Part shown: piece after piece, positions 27,114 through 36,467 of the stretch | Layout: each line of letters begins with the position of its first letter | Numbering within the stretch: position 1 is the stretch's first letter | From: CAVRUD01 sp963849635 | GTDB taxonomy: Bacteria; Chloroflexota; Chloroflexia; Thermomicrobiales; UBA6265 | NCBI GenBank assembly: GCA_963849635.1 | Contig: CAWKIA010000029.1 | Span: 1 to 64,000, forward strand | Length of the DNA stretch: 64,000 bases | Direction of reading: 5' to 3' | Program-made: the position numbers and the translations under genes | Notes under the pieces: model-generated | Database searches by the model: none | Told to the model about the DNA's origin: nothing | Seen by the model: only the letters and a program-made list of their open reading frames with translations

Positions 27114-27262
27114 TGGGACGGGGGACGCCGTGCTGGGTCCGCCCGGGGCTGAAAGACCCCGGGCTACCTCTGGGGCGGAAGCCGGCTCAAGCCGGCTCGC
27201 GACCTCGGTCCACCGCGTTCCGGTCCGCCGATTGGGAACAGCCCATCGATTCCGCAACCTCA
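27114..27262. repeat. About 150-bp intergenic repeat, copy 2
   Basis: A close copy of 19331-19480 with the same GCCCGGGGCT...AGACCCCGGGCTACC and AGCCGGCTCAAGCCGGCT blocks and the same ending CCGCAACCTCA. In both places it stands just upstream of a plus-strand gene. Confidence 0.75.
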
Positions 27263-27279
27263 TAATGGAGGACGAGCCC

Positions 27280-27900
27280 ATGACCGATCTTCCATTTGCG
27301 GCGGCCGGACCAGACTGGCAGGTTCTGCTCTTGGGCGGCGCGAGTGGCGTGGGCAAGTCTCAGATCAGCTACCGGCTGGCGCGGCATTTTGGCGTCGGCT
27401 TGACCGAGGTTGATGACTTCCAGGTGATCCTGGAGGCAATGACCTCCCCGGTCGACTTTCCAGAGTTCCACTTCTGGCGAACGCAGCCGGAGGTCGCCAA
27501 CCACATGGGCGAGGAAGAGCACCTCGCCTTCGGTCGGCGGTACGCGCAGCGGATGTCTCAAGCGATCGAACTGGTGATCGCCAATCACCTCGAATCCCGC
27601 ACGCCGGTTCTGCTGGAGGGCGACTTCATCATGCCGGCGCTGGCCGCTCAGTCCCGCTTCGGCGATTTCGACGCGGCCGGTCAGGTCCGGGCACTCTTCC
27701 TGTACGAGGACGATGAAGATCAGATCCGGCGGAACTACCTCGCCCGGGAAGCTGAGGACCAACCGGAGCGGGCAAGGATCAGCTGGCGGCAGTCCAACTC
27801 GATTCGCCAGGATGCGGAGCGCCTTGGCCTGCCCGCCATCCCGGCTCGTCCCTGGGACACGGTCCTGGAGCGGGCGATTGCGGCAATCGGCGGCGGGTGA
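27280..27900 (+). CDS. P-loop kinase-like protein
   Basis: The product has 206 residues. The Walker A motif GGASGVGKS is at 19-27, then ISYRLARHFGVGLTEVDDFQ (an Asp pair like Walker B of small kinases) and VIANHLESRTPVLLEGDFI. Near the C-terminus is a lid-like basic region (IRRNYLAREAEDQPERARIS). It resembles 2-phosphoglycerate-kinase or adenylylsulfate-kinase-like families, but the acceptor is unknown. Start ATG 27280 with GGAGG at 27267-27271; an earlier ATG at 27265 overlaps that site. Confidence 0.75.
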   Translation: MTDLPFAAAGPDWQVLLLGGASGVGKSQISYRLARHFGVGLTEVDDFQVILEAMTSPVDFPEFHFWRTQPEVANHMGEEEHLAFGRRYAQRMSQAIELVIANHLESRTPVLLEGDFIMPALAAQSRFGDFDAAGQVRALFLYEDDEDQIRRNYLAREAEDQPERARISWRQSNSIRQDAERLGLPAIPARPWDTVLERAIAAIGGG

Positions 27901-27940
27901 GCTACGGGGGCGTACCCCGAGTGCAGTCACTGACAACGAG

Positions 27941-27968
27941 AAGGGGCGGCCACATTGGGCCGCCCCTT
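27941..27968. terminator. Bidirectional terminator between convergent genes
   Basis: A perfect 11-bp stem, AAGGGGCGGCC / GGCCGCCCCTT, with a 6-base loop is placed between the convergent kinase and PPOX genes. A short T-run follows on the plus strand. Confidence 0.8.
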
Positions 27969-27991
27969 TCCGCGCATCAGTTTCGCGATTG

Positions 27992-28675
27992 CTAGTACAG
28001 CACCGACCGGTACTCTTCGTTGCGCTTGCCGCAGGATTCGTCTGGGGCGGGCCAATTCTTCTGCTCGGCCATGATTGCCGCAATAGACGGGATAGTGTCC
28101 GGATTCGGCCACTTGGCCGGCTCCCACAGGCCGGCGCGGAGGAAGGCGCGAGCGCAGTGGACGTAGACCTCGTCGATGTCGATCACGATCGCCATCTTCG
28201 GGTTCTTGCCCTGCATGGTCATGGTCGAGAGCAGCTCGGGGTCGGTCGTGATCGTCGCCCGGCCGTTGAGGCGGACCGCCTCGTCGACCGCCGGGATCAG
28301 AAAGAGGATGCCGACGTGCGGATTGGTGATGATGTTGCGCAGGGAGTCGATCCGGCGGTTCCCCGGGCGCTCCGGAATCGCGATCGTGCGCTCGTCCAGG
28401 ACCTGGATCGCGCCGGGGGCGTCGCCGCGTGGGGTAACGTCGCAGGAGCCATCCGCGTTGGCGGTCGCCAGGGCGAAGAAGGGGACCTGGGCCAGGTACT
28501 TCACCAGGAGCGGCGTCAGGTACGACGTGTGCTTCGTCCGGATGGCCTCGTGCGGCTCGCCGTTGATCGCGTAGAGATCCTCGACGGTGTGTACGGCGTG
28601 GGTGTCGATTCGCTCACGCAGGCTTGGGGCAGTGGGGATGGAACCGGTCGTCTCCGGAGCGATCGTCGCCGTCAT
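27992..28675 (-). CDS. PPOX-type flavin-binding protein (pyridoxamine 5'-phosphate oxidase family)
   Basis: The product has 227 residues. The split-barrel FMN-binding core is VPFFALATANADGSCDVTPRG, RTIAIPERPGNRRIDSLRNI, HVGILFLIPAVDEAVRLNGR, and ATITTDPELL. The late motif IDEVYVHCARAFLRAGLW is characteristic of the MSMEG_1061-like FMN-dependent subgroup. It is probably a cytosolic flavin or F420 oxidoreductase. It is a single gene, sharing a bidirectional terminator with the kinase gene. Confidence 0.87.
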   Translation of the reverse strand: MTATIAPETTGSIPTAPSLRERIDTHAVHTVEDLYAINGEPHEAIRTKHTSYLTPLLVKYLAQVPFFALATANADGSCDVTPRGDAPGAIQVLDERTIAIPERPGNRRIDSLRNIITNPHVGILFLIPAVDEAVRLNGRATITTDPELLSTMTMQGKNPKMAIVIDIDEVYVHCARAFLRAGLWEPAKWPNPDTIPSIAAIMAEQKNWPAPDESCGKRNEEYRSVLY

Positions 28676-28731
28676 CTGGACTCCTCTCGCGCTGCAGCGG
28701 GGTACATAAGGTTGATCCTACGCATCGTTAA

Positions 28732-29769
28732 CTATCTCACCCGCTGGCCATCGCCGTCGAACAGGTGACAGGCGACCGCCCGCCCGGAGCCTTCCTGTCC
28801 GAAGGACAAGAGTTGGGGGGTTTCGACGTGGCACCGGGGAAAGGCGTACGGGCAGCGGCCGGCGAATCGGCAGCCGGGCTTGAGGTCGATCGGGGTGGGC
28901 GGATCGCCGCGGATCTCGATCGGGTCGCCGTGGGCGTCGTCGTCACCGACCGGCAGGGTGTGGGAGAGCAGGGCCCGGGTGTAGGGGTGCTGCGGGTCAT
29001 CGATGACCTCGTCGGCCGGCCCGATCTCGGCGAATGTGCCCAGGTACATGACCGCGACCCGGTCCGCGACATAGCGGGCGACTGCGATGTCATGGGTGAT
29101 GAAGACGATCGCCATCCCGTCGCGGTCGCGCAGGTCGAGCAGCCCGTTGAGAATGTCGGCCCGAACCGAGACATCGAGCATCGAGACTGGTTCGTCGGCG
29201 ACCAGGAAGCGCGGCTCCAGCAGCATTGCCCGCACCGTGGCTAGCCGTTGAAGTTGCCCCCCAGAGAGCTCGTGCGGGTAGCGAGCGAGGAAGTCGGCGA
29301 CCGGCAGGAGGCCAGACCGCTCCATCGCTGCCCGGATGCGCTCGTCCCGCTCGGCCGAGTTTCCGATCGCGTGGATGCGCAGTGCCTGCTTCAGTGACGT
29401 TTCGATGGTCAACCGTGGATCGAAGACCTCGAATGGGTTCTGGAAGACGATCTGGGCGGAGCGACGGAAGGCGCGCAACTCGCCGCCGCCGATGCGCCCC
29501 GATCTCCTGACCGGCGAACTCGATCGTGCCGCCGGTCGGCTCGATCAGGCGGAGAAGAAGGCGCCCCGTCGTCGATTTGCCGCAGCCGCTCTCTCCGACC
29601 AGGGCCAGGATCTCACCTTGCCGGAGCGTGAAGGAGACGCGGTCGACGGCATGGACGTACGAGTGCCGCCGGGCGATGACGTCACTCAGGCCGCGGCGCA
29701 CCGGGAAGAGGCATTGGAGGTCTTTGACCTCGATGAGGGGGGCGGGTTGGTGGCGGTGGCGGATGTCAT
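28732..29769 (-). CDS. Oligopeptide ABC transporter ATP-binding protein, OppF/DppF type (two frameshifts)
   Basis: The gene starts at the ATG at 29769 (MTSATATNPP), then LIEVKDLQCLFPVRRG one frame over; a run of six C near 29733 causes the shift. Walker A is VGESGCGKSTTGRLLLRLI. A second shift near 29490 is followed by RRSAQIVFQNPFEVFDPRL (Q-loop), signature HELSGGQLQRLATVRAM, Walker B RFLVADEPVSMLDVSV and switch His FITHDIAV. The C-terminal LKPGCRFAGRCPYAFPRC is the OppF Cys motif. It would be the second ATPase of the peptide importer, the last gene of the operon. Confidence 0.88.
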
Positions 29770-29859
29770 GGCCTGACGGTTCCTAACGACGGGCGTGGGA
29801 GTATGGACGATTCGATTCGGTCAGGATCATGCCTCGAGTTCGCCGCGACGGTTACCGTT

Positions 29860-29979
29860 GTAGGGGCGGACCTATGTGTCCGCCCGATTGCAAACCGCGT
29901 CGTCCCGGTTTGGAAACGACGTTTCCATTTCGGAATCGGTTGGTCGGCAACCGGGCGGACGCATCAGGTCCGCCCCTAC
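29860..29979. repeat. 120-bp palindromic element between OppD and OppF genes
   Basis: The outer arms GTAGGGGCGGACC (29860-29872) and GGTCCGCCCCTAC (29967-29979) are perfect. Inner GTGTCCGCCCG and CGGGCGGAC blocks also pair. Related fragments (TGTAGGGGCGGG) occur near 59190 and at 49245. It separates the two ATPase genes. Confidence 0.7.
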
Positions 29980-30005
29980 GATGGCCGCGCGGCGCGAAAA
30001 GCCAA

Positions 30006-31004
30006 TCATGGTGACGTCTCCCCACCGCCTTGATACAGCACGCACCGCACCCGGTGGCCCGGCGCGATCTCGATCATCGGCGGGACCGCCGCGTTGCATT
30101 TCGGCATCGCGTGCGGGCAGCGGGGGGCGAACCGGCACCCGGGAGGGGGCGCCTGCAGATCCGGCAGCGTCCCCGGGATGCCGGTGATCCGGCCTTTGGT
30201 GCCGCTCAGGCGCGGAACCGAGCCGACCAGGGCACGGGAATACGGGTGGGCCGGGGCGGAGAAGAAGGTGGCGCGCGGGGCGACTTCCATCAACTGGCCC
30301 GCGTAGAGGACGGCGACGGTGTCGACGGTGGCGTTGATCACGCCGACGTCGTGGGAGATGACCAGGGTCGTCAGGCCGAAATCGCGCTTGAGCCGGTTGA
30401 TCTCGCGCAGGATTTGGGCCTGGGTGATCACGTCGAGCGCGGTGGTCGCCTCGTCGAAGATGAGGAAGGGCGGCTTGCACAGCAGCGCGAGCACGATCAT
30501 CGTGCGCTGCATCATCCCGCCGGAGAGCTCGAACGGGTAGGTGCGCAGGACCCGCTCCGGGAGGTGGACGGCAGTGAGCAGTTCGTGGATGCGCTCGGTG
30601 CGCTGGCGCTCGCTCAGTCTGGGTTCGTGGAGGGCGAGCACGTCGTGGAGCTGGGCGCCGACGCGATGGACGGGGCTGAGGGCGGAGAGCGAGCGCTGGA
30701 AAACCATCGCCAGCTCGCGCCAGCGCCAGCGGCGGCTGAGGTCCGCGTCCGAGAGGTCGGCGAGATCGACGGCGTTGAACCGGATTGAGCCGCTGGTGAT
30801 GGCGGCATTCGCGGGCAGCAAGCGGAGGATGGCCGCCGCGACCGTGGATTTCCCCGAGCCGCTCTCTCCCACAAGGCCGACCGCGTGTCCCGGAGCGACT
30901 CCGATCGTGACGTTCTGGACGGCCTGAACGATGCCTCGACCGGTGCGGTAGCCGACGCTCAGGTCATCGATATCCAGCAGGTGTGTCGCGGTCGCGACCG
31001 TCAT
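30006..31004 (-). CDS. Oligopeptide ABC transporter ATP-binding protein, OppD/DppD type
   Basis: The product has 332 residues from the ATG at 31004, overlapping the stop of the OppC gene (ATGA). Walker A is VGESGSGKSTVAAAILRLL, the Q-loop is MVFQRSLSALSPVHRV, the signature is FELSGGMMQRTMIVLALL, Walker B is PFLIFDEATTALDVI, and the switch is LVISHDVGVI. The C-terminal PPGCRFAPRCPHAMPKC is the OppD Cys motif, possibly a metal cluster. It powers peptide import with OppF. A 120-bp palindrome separates it from the oppF-type gene. Confidence 0.92.
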   Translation of the reverse strand: MTVATATHLLDIDDLSVGYRTGRGIVQAVQNVTIGVAPGHAVGLVGESGSGKSTVAAAILRLLPANAAITSGSIRFNAVDLADLSDADLSRRWRWRELAMVFQRSLSALSPVHRVGAQLHDVLALHEPRLSERQRTERIHELLTAVHLPERVLRTYPFELSGGMMQRTMIVLALLCKPPFLIFDEATTALDVITQAQILREINRLKRDFGLTTLVISHDVGVINATVDTVAVLYAGQLMEVAPRATFFSAPAHPYSRALVGSVPRLSGTKGRITGIPGTLPDLQAPPPGCRFAPRCPHAMPKCNAAVPPMIEIAPGHRVRCVLYQGGGETSP

Positions 31005-31912
31005 TCGCTCGCTCTCCTCGTCTTCGGGGTGAGGATGTAGGAGAGCCCGTCCCCGAGCAGGTAGAAGGCCATCACGGTGACGATCATGGCGATGCCGGGG
31101 AAGATCGAAGGCCACCATGCGGTCAGGATCGAGGTCCGTCCGTCGTAGATCATCCGCCCCCAGGAGGCCCGGTTCGGGTCACCCAGTCCGAGGAAGGAGA
31201 GGGCCGCCTCGGTGAGCACCGCTCCGGCTATGAGCAGGGTGCTGTTGGCGATCACCGGTTGGATGCCGTTGGGGATGATGTGGCGGGCCAGGATCCGGAT
31301 CTTGCTTTCGCCGAGGGCGCTGAGCGCCGTGACGAAGGTGTGCTCCCGCAGGGACAGGGCCTGGGAGCGCATCAGCCGGGCGTTCGCCGGCCAGCTCGTC
31401 AGGCCGATCAGGACCATGACGTAGAGGATGCTGTTACCCAGGGTGGCGACCACGATGATGATCAGGAAGAAGGTCGGGATGATCAAGAACATGTCGGTTA
31501 TGCGGCTGAGAAGCAGATCGACCCAGCCGCCAAAGAACCCGGAGATGCTGCCGATGACAATCCCGATCATCGCCGCGATCCCCGCCGCCACCAGCCCCAC
31601 CGAGAGGGACAGCCGGGCGCCGTAGAGGATCTGGCTCATGACGTCGCGGCCGAGGTGGTCGGTTCCTAGAGGATGGCCGGCGCTGCCCGGGCGGAGAAAG
31701 GGCTGGGCGCCAAGGTCGAACGGGTCGGCGGGTGCCAGGAGGGGGGCGAAGATGGCCGGAATCAGGACGAGCAGCAGGAGCACCAACCCAACCGGCCCGT
31801 AGCGGCTGGCCAGGAATAGTCGCCACCCTGCCGCCAGTCTGGCGCGGCGGTCCCTGGCCAGAGGAGACGGAGCGGTGTTGATCGCGGCATCGGCGACAAC
31901 AGGAGCCTGCAT
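31001..31912 (-). CDS. Oligopeptide ABC transporter permease, DppC/OppC type
   Basis: The product has 303 residues. The hallmark N-terminal helix GPVGLVLLLLVLIPAIFAPL precedes the OppC-type extracellular loop with GHPLGTDHLGRDVMSQILYG (the family signature). The remaining five helices hold the EAA loop FVTALSALGESKIRILARHI. Start and stop overlap the neighbouring genes by ATGA. It pairs with the upstream DppB-type permease in the inner membrane. Confidence 0.92.
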   Translation of the reverse strand: MQAPVVADAAINTAPSPLARDRRARLAAGWRLFLASRYGPVGLVLLLLVLIPAIFAPLLAPADPFDLGAQPFLRPGSAGHPLGTDHLGRDVMSQILYGARLSLSVGLVAAGIAAMIGIVIGSISGFFGGWVDLLLSRITDMFLIIPTFFLIIIVVATLGNSILYVMVLIGLTSWPANARLMRSQALSLREHTFVTALSALGESKIRILARHIIPNGIQPVIANSTLLIAGAVLTEAALSFLGLGDPNRASWGRMIYDGRTSILTAWWPSIFPGIAMIVTVMAFYLLGDGLSYILTPKTRRASE

Positions 31913-32880
31913 CAGCGAAGCCGAATCCGGGGATCAAGCGTGGCGTAGATCACATCCGTGAGCAGGATGGCAAAGGAAATCGACACGGCGAGCATCAGAT
32001 AGATACCGAGGAGCAATGGATAGTCCCGCTTGAACACCGCCTCCAGAGCCAGTCGGCCGAGGCCGGGCCAGGCGAAGATGATCTCGACCAGCGCCGCTCC
32101 GGTGACCACGTACCCCAGGTTCAAGCCAAAGACCGTGACAGTCGGCAGTATTGCGTTGCGCAACGCATAGGTGCGAAATATCCGTGACTCCGGCAAGCCA
32201 GTCGCGCGGAAGGTGGTGACGTAATCCTCTCGCTGTTGCTGAGCCACGCTTGAGCGGGTGATGCGATAGAAGATTGGCAACTGTACGAGGATCAGGGTGA
32301 CTGCCGGCAAGACCATGTGGTAAGCAACATCTAGCCAGTCGCGAAATCCGGTGTAGTCGGCGCGCACGTCGCGCATGCCAGACGTGGGAAACCAATTGAG
32401 CTTCGATGAGAAGATAAGAATGAGTAAGAGTCCAAGCCAAAAGGCGGGGATCGAGAAGAACGTGTAGCTGAAAAATGAAAGAATCAGATCGGTGACCGAG
32501 TTCTGTTTACGCGCGGCGAGGGCTCCGAGTAGGGTTCCGCCGATAAAGGCAATCACGGCGCTCGTCAGCGTCAGCAGCAACGTCGCCGGCAAGCGGTCCA
32601 GGATCAAATCGAAGACCGGTTGCCGAAATGCGAGCGAGCGCCCCAGATTGCCCTGAGCGATCTCCTTGACGTAGTTGACGAACTGGACCGGGACGGAATC
32701 ATCCAGGCCCAGCTCAGTACGCATGGCCGCGATCTGCTCCTCGGTCGCGGTGTCCATGCCGGCGTAGATCCTGGCCGGGTCTCCGGGCGCGGCGTGGAGC
32801 AACGCGAAGTTGATCACGATCGACAGCAACACCGTCGGAATGATCGTCAGGATCTGTCGGCTGATGTAGGAACCCATCAC
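31912..32880 (-). CDS. Oligopeptide ABC transporter permease, DppB/OppB type
   Basis: The product has 322 residues. The N-terminal helix QILTIIPTVLLSIVINFALL is followed by HAAPGDPARI and the DppB long periplasmic loop with FVNYVKEIAQGNLGRSLAF. The membrane domain has FSYTFFSIPAFWLGLLLIL and the EAA loop DYVTTFRATGLPESRIFRTY. This is the TM1-type permease that, with DppC, lines the peptide channel. The codon use from about 32,150 to 32,550 has more AT than its neighbours. It is separated from the upstream binding-protein gene by 250 bp of repeats. Confidence 0.92.
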   Translation of the reverse strand: MMGSYISRQILTIIPTVLLSIVINFALLHAAPGDPARIYAGMDTATEEQIAAMRTELGLDDSVPVQFVNYVKEIAQGNLGRSLAFRQPVFDLILDRLPATLLLTLTSAVIAFIGGTLLGALAARKQNSVTDLILSFFSYTFFSIPAFWLGLLLILIFSSKLNWFPTSGMRDVRADYTGFRDWLDVAYHMVLPAVTLILVQLPIFYRITRSSVAQQQREDYVTTFRATGLPESRIFRTYALRNAILPTVTVFGLNLGYVVTGAALVEIIFAWPGLGRLALEAVFKRDYPLLLGIYLMLAVSISFAILLTDVIYATLDPRIRLR

Positions 32881-32890
32881 CTGCCCTAGA

Positions 32891-33127
32891 CGTGAGACGT
32901 GAGACGTGAGAGGTGCGTATGTAGTACCGAGAACCGAGTAGACCCCGTCATCCTGAGCAGAGCGAAGGATCTTGGCCGTTTACGGCCTTTGTCGCCGACC
33001 GCGATGTCGCGCGACTTCTAACGAGCACGAAGGCGCTAAAGCGCCAAGATCCTTCGCACGCTCAGGATGACGAGTCGTTCTCGAGTCTCACGTCTCACGT
33101 CTCACGACTCATGTCTCACGTCTCGTG
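32891..33127. repeat. Composite hairpin region: heptanucleotide arrays flanking a 125-bp palindrome
   Basis: (CGTGAGA)x3 at 32891-32911 is matched by (TCTCACG)x6, with small changes, at 33086-33127, so the arrays are inverted copies of the same 7-mer. Between them lies the palindrome 32947-33071, of the same family as those at 13263 and 15388 (starts GTCATCCTGAGCAGAGCGAA, ends GCTCAGGATGAC). It fills the gap between the peptide-binding-protein gene and the permease genes and abuts the former's stop codon. Confidence 0.85.
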
Positions 33128-33129
33128 AA

Positions 33130-34776
33130 CTAGTCCTCGATCGTCGTCACTGAGAAGTCGTTCTGGCCGACGCGATCGATCCCTTCGGCGTAGGAAAGAC
33201 CGCCAATACGATCGGAGTGCGGGAAGTAGAGAACCTGGGTGGCCAACGGGCTGATTGGAAGGTCCTGGGCCAGGATACGCTGCACTTCCCAGTACTTCTC
33301 GGCACGGGCTGCCTGATCGGTGAGCGCGCCGCCTTCGTTGAGCAGGCGATCGACTTCAGGGTTGGAGTAGAAGGAGGTGTTGACCGCTCCATCGGTGCCA
33401 ATGCGGATCTTGAGGTTTTCGGGGTCCGGTCCCCAGCCGCCGGAGATGACGTTCAGGTCAAAATCTCCTGCAAGCGCGCGCTCGGAGAAGGCCCCGATCT
33501 CCAAAGCGACGATCTCCATCTCAATGCCGACATCTTCGAGGTTCTGCTTGATGACCGCCGCAATGTCGGCGTACTCAGCCCCGAGTGTGAAGTGGATGAA
33601 GGTCAGCTTGAACCGGGTATCGCCATCCAGGGGATATCCAGCCGCATCGAGGGCGGCCTTTGCCGCTTCTGGGTCGTACTGCGGAACGGCGGCGTCCGGG
33701 TCCGTGTTCGCCGCCCAAGGGATCTCCGTCGGGTAGAAGGTGGTTGCCACTTCGCTATAGCCGCCGAGGGCGATGTCAACGATCTGCTGGCGATTGATCG
33801 CCTGAGAGAGGGCCCGGCGAACTTCGAGGTTGCTGGTGTATTCGCGATTGAGGTTCATCTGAAGGTAATAGAAGCTCGGGATCGGCAATTCCGTCACGGC
33901 GATGCCATCGGTCGCCTGCAACGACTCGATCTGGGAGCGCGGTGGCGTGACGGTCATGACATCGGACTCGCCGTTGATCAGCGACTGGATCGCGGTGTTC
34001 GAGTCCGGGATGATGCTGAGGACCAGACGGTCGATGAACGGTCCTTCGCCCCAGTAGTCCAGGTTGGCTTCAAGCTCGATGCTGGAGCCGGCTGAGTAAC
34101 TGGAGAACTTGAAGGGGCCCGAGCCAATCGGGTTCTGATTGGCCGGGTTGGTGGACCAATCGCTGCCGTCGTAGATGTGGGCCGGGAGGATATTGACGCC
34201 GTACCAGCCGAGGAAGTTGATCAGAGGAGCCGACGGCTGCTTCAGGTTGAGGACAACCGTCGTCGGATCTGGAGCATCGATCGAGCCGATCGCTCCAAGA
34301 AGGCTGGCGGCCGGGGCGCTCGCGTTGGCGAGAATCGTGTCGTAGGTGTACTTCACGTCCGCCGAGGTGACCGGCTCGCCGTCGTGCCAGGTGGCATTTT
34401 CGACCAGATGGAACGTCATGGTGAGGCCGTCTTCAGATGTCTCCCAGGAGGTCGCCAGATCCGGCAGCACCTCGTAGGCCCAGCTGAGCGAGACGAGCAT
34501 GTTGTAGATGTTGGCGGCCGGGAGACCGGCGTTGTCGTCGACCTGGAAGTTGGGATTGAATGAAAGCGGATCGCCTCCGACGGAGACGATCAGGGTGCCC
34601 TCGCCGCCCTTGACTGCCGGGGTCGCATCCTGGGCCAGCGCGGACGAACCAACTCGGAGGGCGGCCGCTCCGCCGAGGCCGAGGGCAGCGGTCCGCTGCA
34701 TGAAGCCGCGCCGGTCGACCGGCGTATGCCGCATCAACGCCTCGAGAAACGCAGCCTTGCGATCGGTAACCGACAT
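33130..34776 (-). CDS. Oligopeptide ABC transporter substrate-binding protein (family 5)
   Basis: The product has 548 residues. A Tat-like signal (VDRRGFMQRTAALGLGG) ends near ALAQDATP. The family-5 binding fold is clear: TLIVSVGGDPLSFNPNFQVD, LPDLATSWETSEDGLTMTF, ATWHDGEPVTSADVKYTYDT, PIGSGPFKFSSYS, LEVRRALSQAINRQQIV and FDLNVISGGWGPDPENLKIR. It binds peptides outside the membrane and feeds the DppB/C-type permeases. The M14 carboxypeptidase gene sits just upstream, suggesting external or periplasmic trimming. Confidence 0.92.
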   Translation of the reverse strand: MSVTDRKAAFLEALMRHTPVDRRGFMQRTAALGLGGAAALRVGSSALAQDATPAVKGGEGTLIVSVGGDPLSFNPNFQVDDNAGLPAANIYNMLVSLSWAYEVLPDLATSWETSEDGLTMTFHLVENATWHDGEPVTSADVKYTYDTILANASAPAASLLGAIGSIDAPDPTTVVLNLKQPSAPLINFLGWYGVNILPAHIYDGSDWSTNPANQNPIGSGPFKFSSYSAGSSIELEANLDYWGEGPFIDRLVLSIIPDSNTAIQSLINGESDVMTVTPPRSQIESLQATDGIAVTELPIPSFYYLQMNLNREYTSNLEVRRALSQAINRQQIVDIALGGYSEVATTFYPTEIPWAANTDPDAAVPQYDPEAAKAALDAAGYPLDGDTRFKLTFIHFTLGAEYADIAAVIKQNLEDVGIEMEIVALEIGAFSERALAGDFDLNVISGGWGPDPENLKIRIGTDGAVNTSFYSNPEVDRLLNEGGALTDQAARAEKYWEVQRILAQDLPISPLATQVLYFPHSDRIGGLSYAEGIDRVGQNDFSVTTIED

Positions 34777-34860
34777 TTGGGTCTCCTGTTCCTGACAAAC
34801 CGATACGAATCATTGCTCGCGCGCTGTTGAGTGCGGCGCCCTGCGCCGCGGGCTTCCGCT

Positions 34861-36217
34861 CTAACGCTGCCCCGCCAGGTACTCCGCCGTCGCCAGCGCC
34901 GCGCCGAGCTCGACGGCGACGAGCTTGCGGATGGGGACGACCCGGTAATCCAGGGCGTTCTCAAGCTTATCGCTCCAGGCCTCAAAGGTCTCGCGGGCGG
35001 ATTCAAGCTGCTCGCGGATCTCCGGCGTGCCGTTGCCGATCGCGATCTGACCCTCCAGCATCCGGACCAACGTCCCCAGCCCGAGCAGCCGGTAGAACTG
35101 GACAGTCTGGTCATTGCTGAAGAGTTCCGCAACCGTTGCCGGACGCGCCGTCTCCGGGTTGGTCATCGCCCAATTGCGCTCCGCCTCGCGAGAGCGCCCG
35201 ATCGTGTTTACCCACCAGCGCGCACTCACCTCGAACGGGGAATTGCCTTTAAGTTGGGTTGAGACGGCTTCGATGTGACCGCGCATCGTGTCCGTCGCCT
35301 CGGCGGCAAGATCGAGCCCGGCCAAGATGGCGTCCCGGCGAATGACATCGGTCACGGTCTGGTCCATGACGCGGGGATCGTCGTAGTACGCCACCTCGGT
35401 GACGAGGCTGAAAGTCCCGTGTGGCGAAGCATATTCATTGCTGGAGGTGCCGGTGGCATCGGTGACCGGGTCGCCGCCATTTTCTTCCAGGTAGTCGTAG
35501 GCGACGGCCGTCTGGATCATCGAGAAGATCGCCGGGGCAACCTCCTTGATGAACGGCGCCTCCGGCTCCCCGAGTTGCAGCGGCAGATCCTCCCAGGCGG
35601 GGATCTGGTGCAGGGTTGGGTAGAGTGGTTCGGCGGGGCGTCCCAGGTAGTAGTAGACGCCGCCGAATCCGGCGTTGTGAAGGGAGACCATCAACTCCGG
35701 TTTGAGTTCGTCGATGACTCGCATGAGCGCCAGTGTCTCTGGCAGCGGGCTGTCGAACCAGAGCTTCTTGTAGCTTACCGGGAAGGTCCACTCGACCTGC
35801 TGCCGTCCCAGCGGGCCGGTAGAAGTGGCGGGCGTAGTTCCGCGGCGAGAACGGGCCGGCGAACCAGCCTTCGTTGAGGCGGGTGCCGTCTGGGTCGACG
35901 CTGGGGATCAGGTGCCAGGTGTAGCCGAGGCCATCGCGCAGGGACGCGTCCTCGCACAGAACCTGAGCCAGGTGGTGGAGCATCATCGCCCCGATTGGCT
36001 CGTTCGGGTGCGGGCAGCCGAAGAGGAAGGCATTGTGCGGACCGGTGCCGATCGAGAGCATCCGGAGGGGCTCGCCCAGCTTGGAGGTGCCGACCCGGCG
36101 TAGGCGGGCAACGTCGGGGAACTGCTCCACCAGCCGGTCGAGATCGGCGTGCAGCTCGTCCACCGTCAGGAAGCGGTCCATCTCTGGGACGGCGCTCATG
36201 TAGGAACGGATATCCAT
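34861..36217 (-). CDS. M14-family zinc carboxypeptidase (frameshifted)
   Basis: The product is about 450 residues. The first zinc motif is in LFGCPHPNEPIGAMMLHHLA (His and Glu). Next are HLIPSVDPDGTRLNEGWFAG (the Asp-Pro-Asp-Gly stretch common in M14), the second zinc His in MVSLHNAGFGGVYYYLG, and a Glu in FSLVTEVAYY. The change of frame near 35815 falls between FYRP and QQVEWTFPVSYKKLWF. It trims C-terminal residues from peptides. No signal peptide is seen. It is the first gene of the peptide-import operon and probably supplies or processes peptides. Confidence 0.85.
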
Positions 36218-36375
36218 TCAGTGCTCCGAGGGAAGTTCATGGAACGTGCGGCGCCGGGGTGACGCGGTCCGCGGCGGCGGGGCGCACGATAGCGTGTAAG
36301 GGTGGTACGCCGGTGGCGACATGCGGCGAATTGAACCTCGCTACACTATCACACCTCCGCCTGTCGTCAAGATCA

Positions 36376-36405
36376 TGTCAACAGATCTGCATGGTAAGAT
36401 GTCAC
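36376..36405. promoter_or_regulatory. Candidate operator upstream of the peptide operon
   Basis: It contains TGTCAAC (36376-36382) and GCATGGTAAGATGTCAC (36389-36405). A matching pair is found at 44989-45030, just outside the other transposon end and upstream of the GntR gene. It lies 159 bp upstream of the M14 start. An operator for the GntR protein is inferred. Confidence 0.4.
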
Positions 36406-36429
36406 ACCCGGTGATCTACGCGCACTTGT

Positions 36430-36462
36430 TGTCAATTTCAACGCTTGCCATCGTAGATCTTC
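36430..36462 (+). repeat. Left terminal inverted repeat of the transposon
   Basis: It begins TGTCAATTTCAACGC and ends TCGTAGATCTTC. Its reverse complement matches 44894-44926 at 24 of 33 positions, and the first 12 inner bases are identical. It sits 5 bp beyond the stop of the ATPase gene. Confidence 0.6.
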
Positions 36463-36467
36463 AGAGA

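Noticed and set aside
32891..33127. Short regular repeats that might be a CRISPR array
   Set aside because: The units are 7 bases, directly adjacent, without spacers of constant length, and there are no cas genes.
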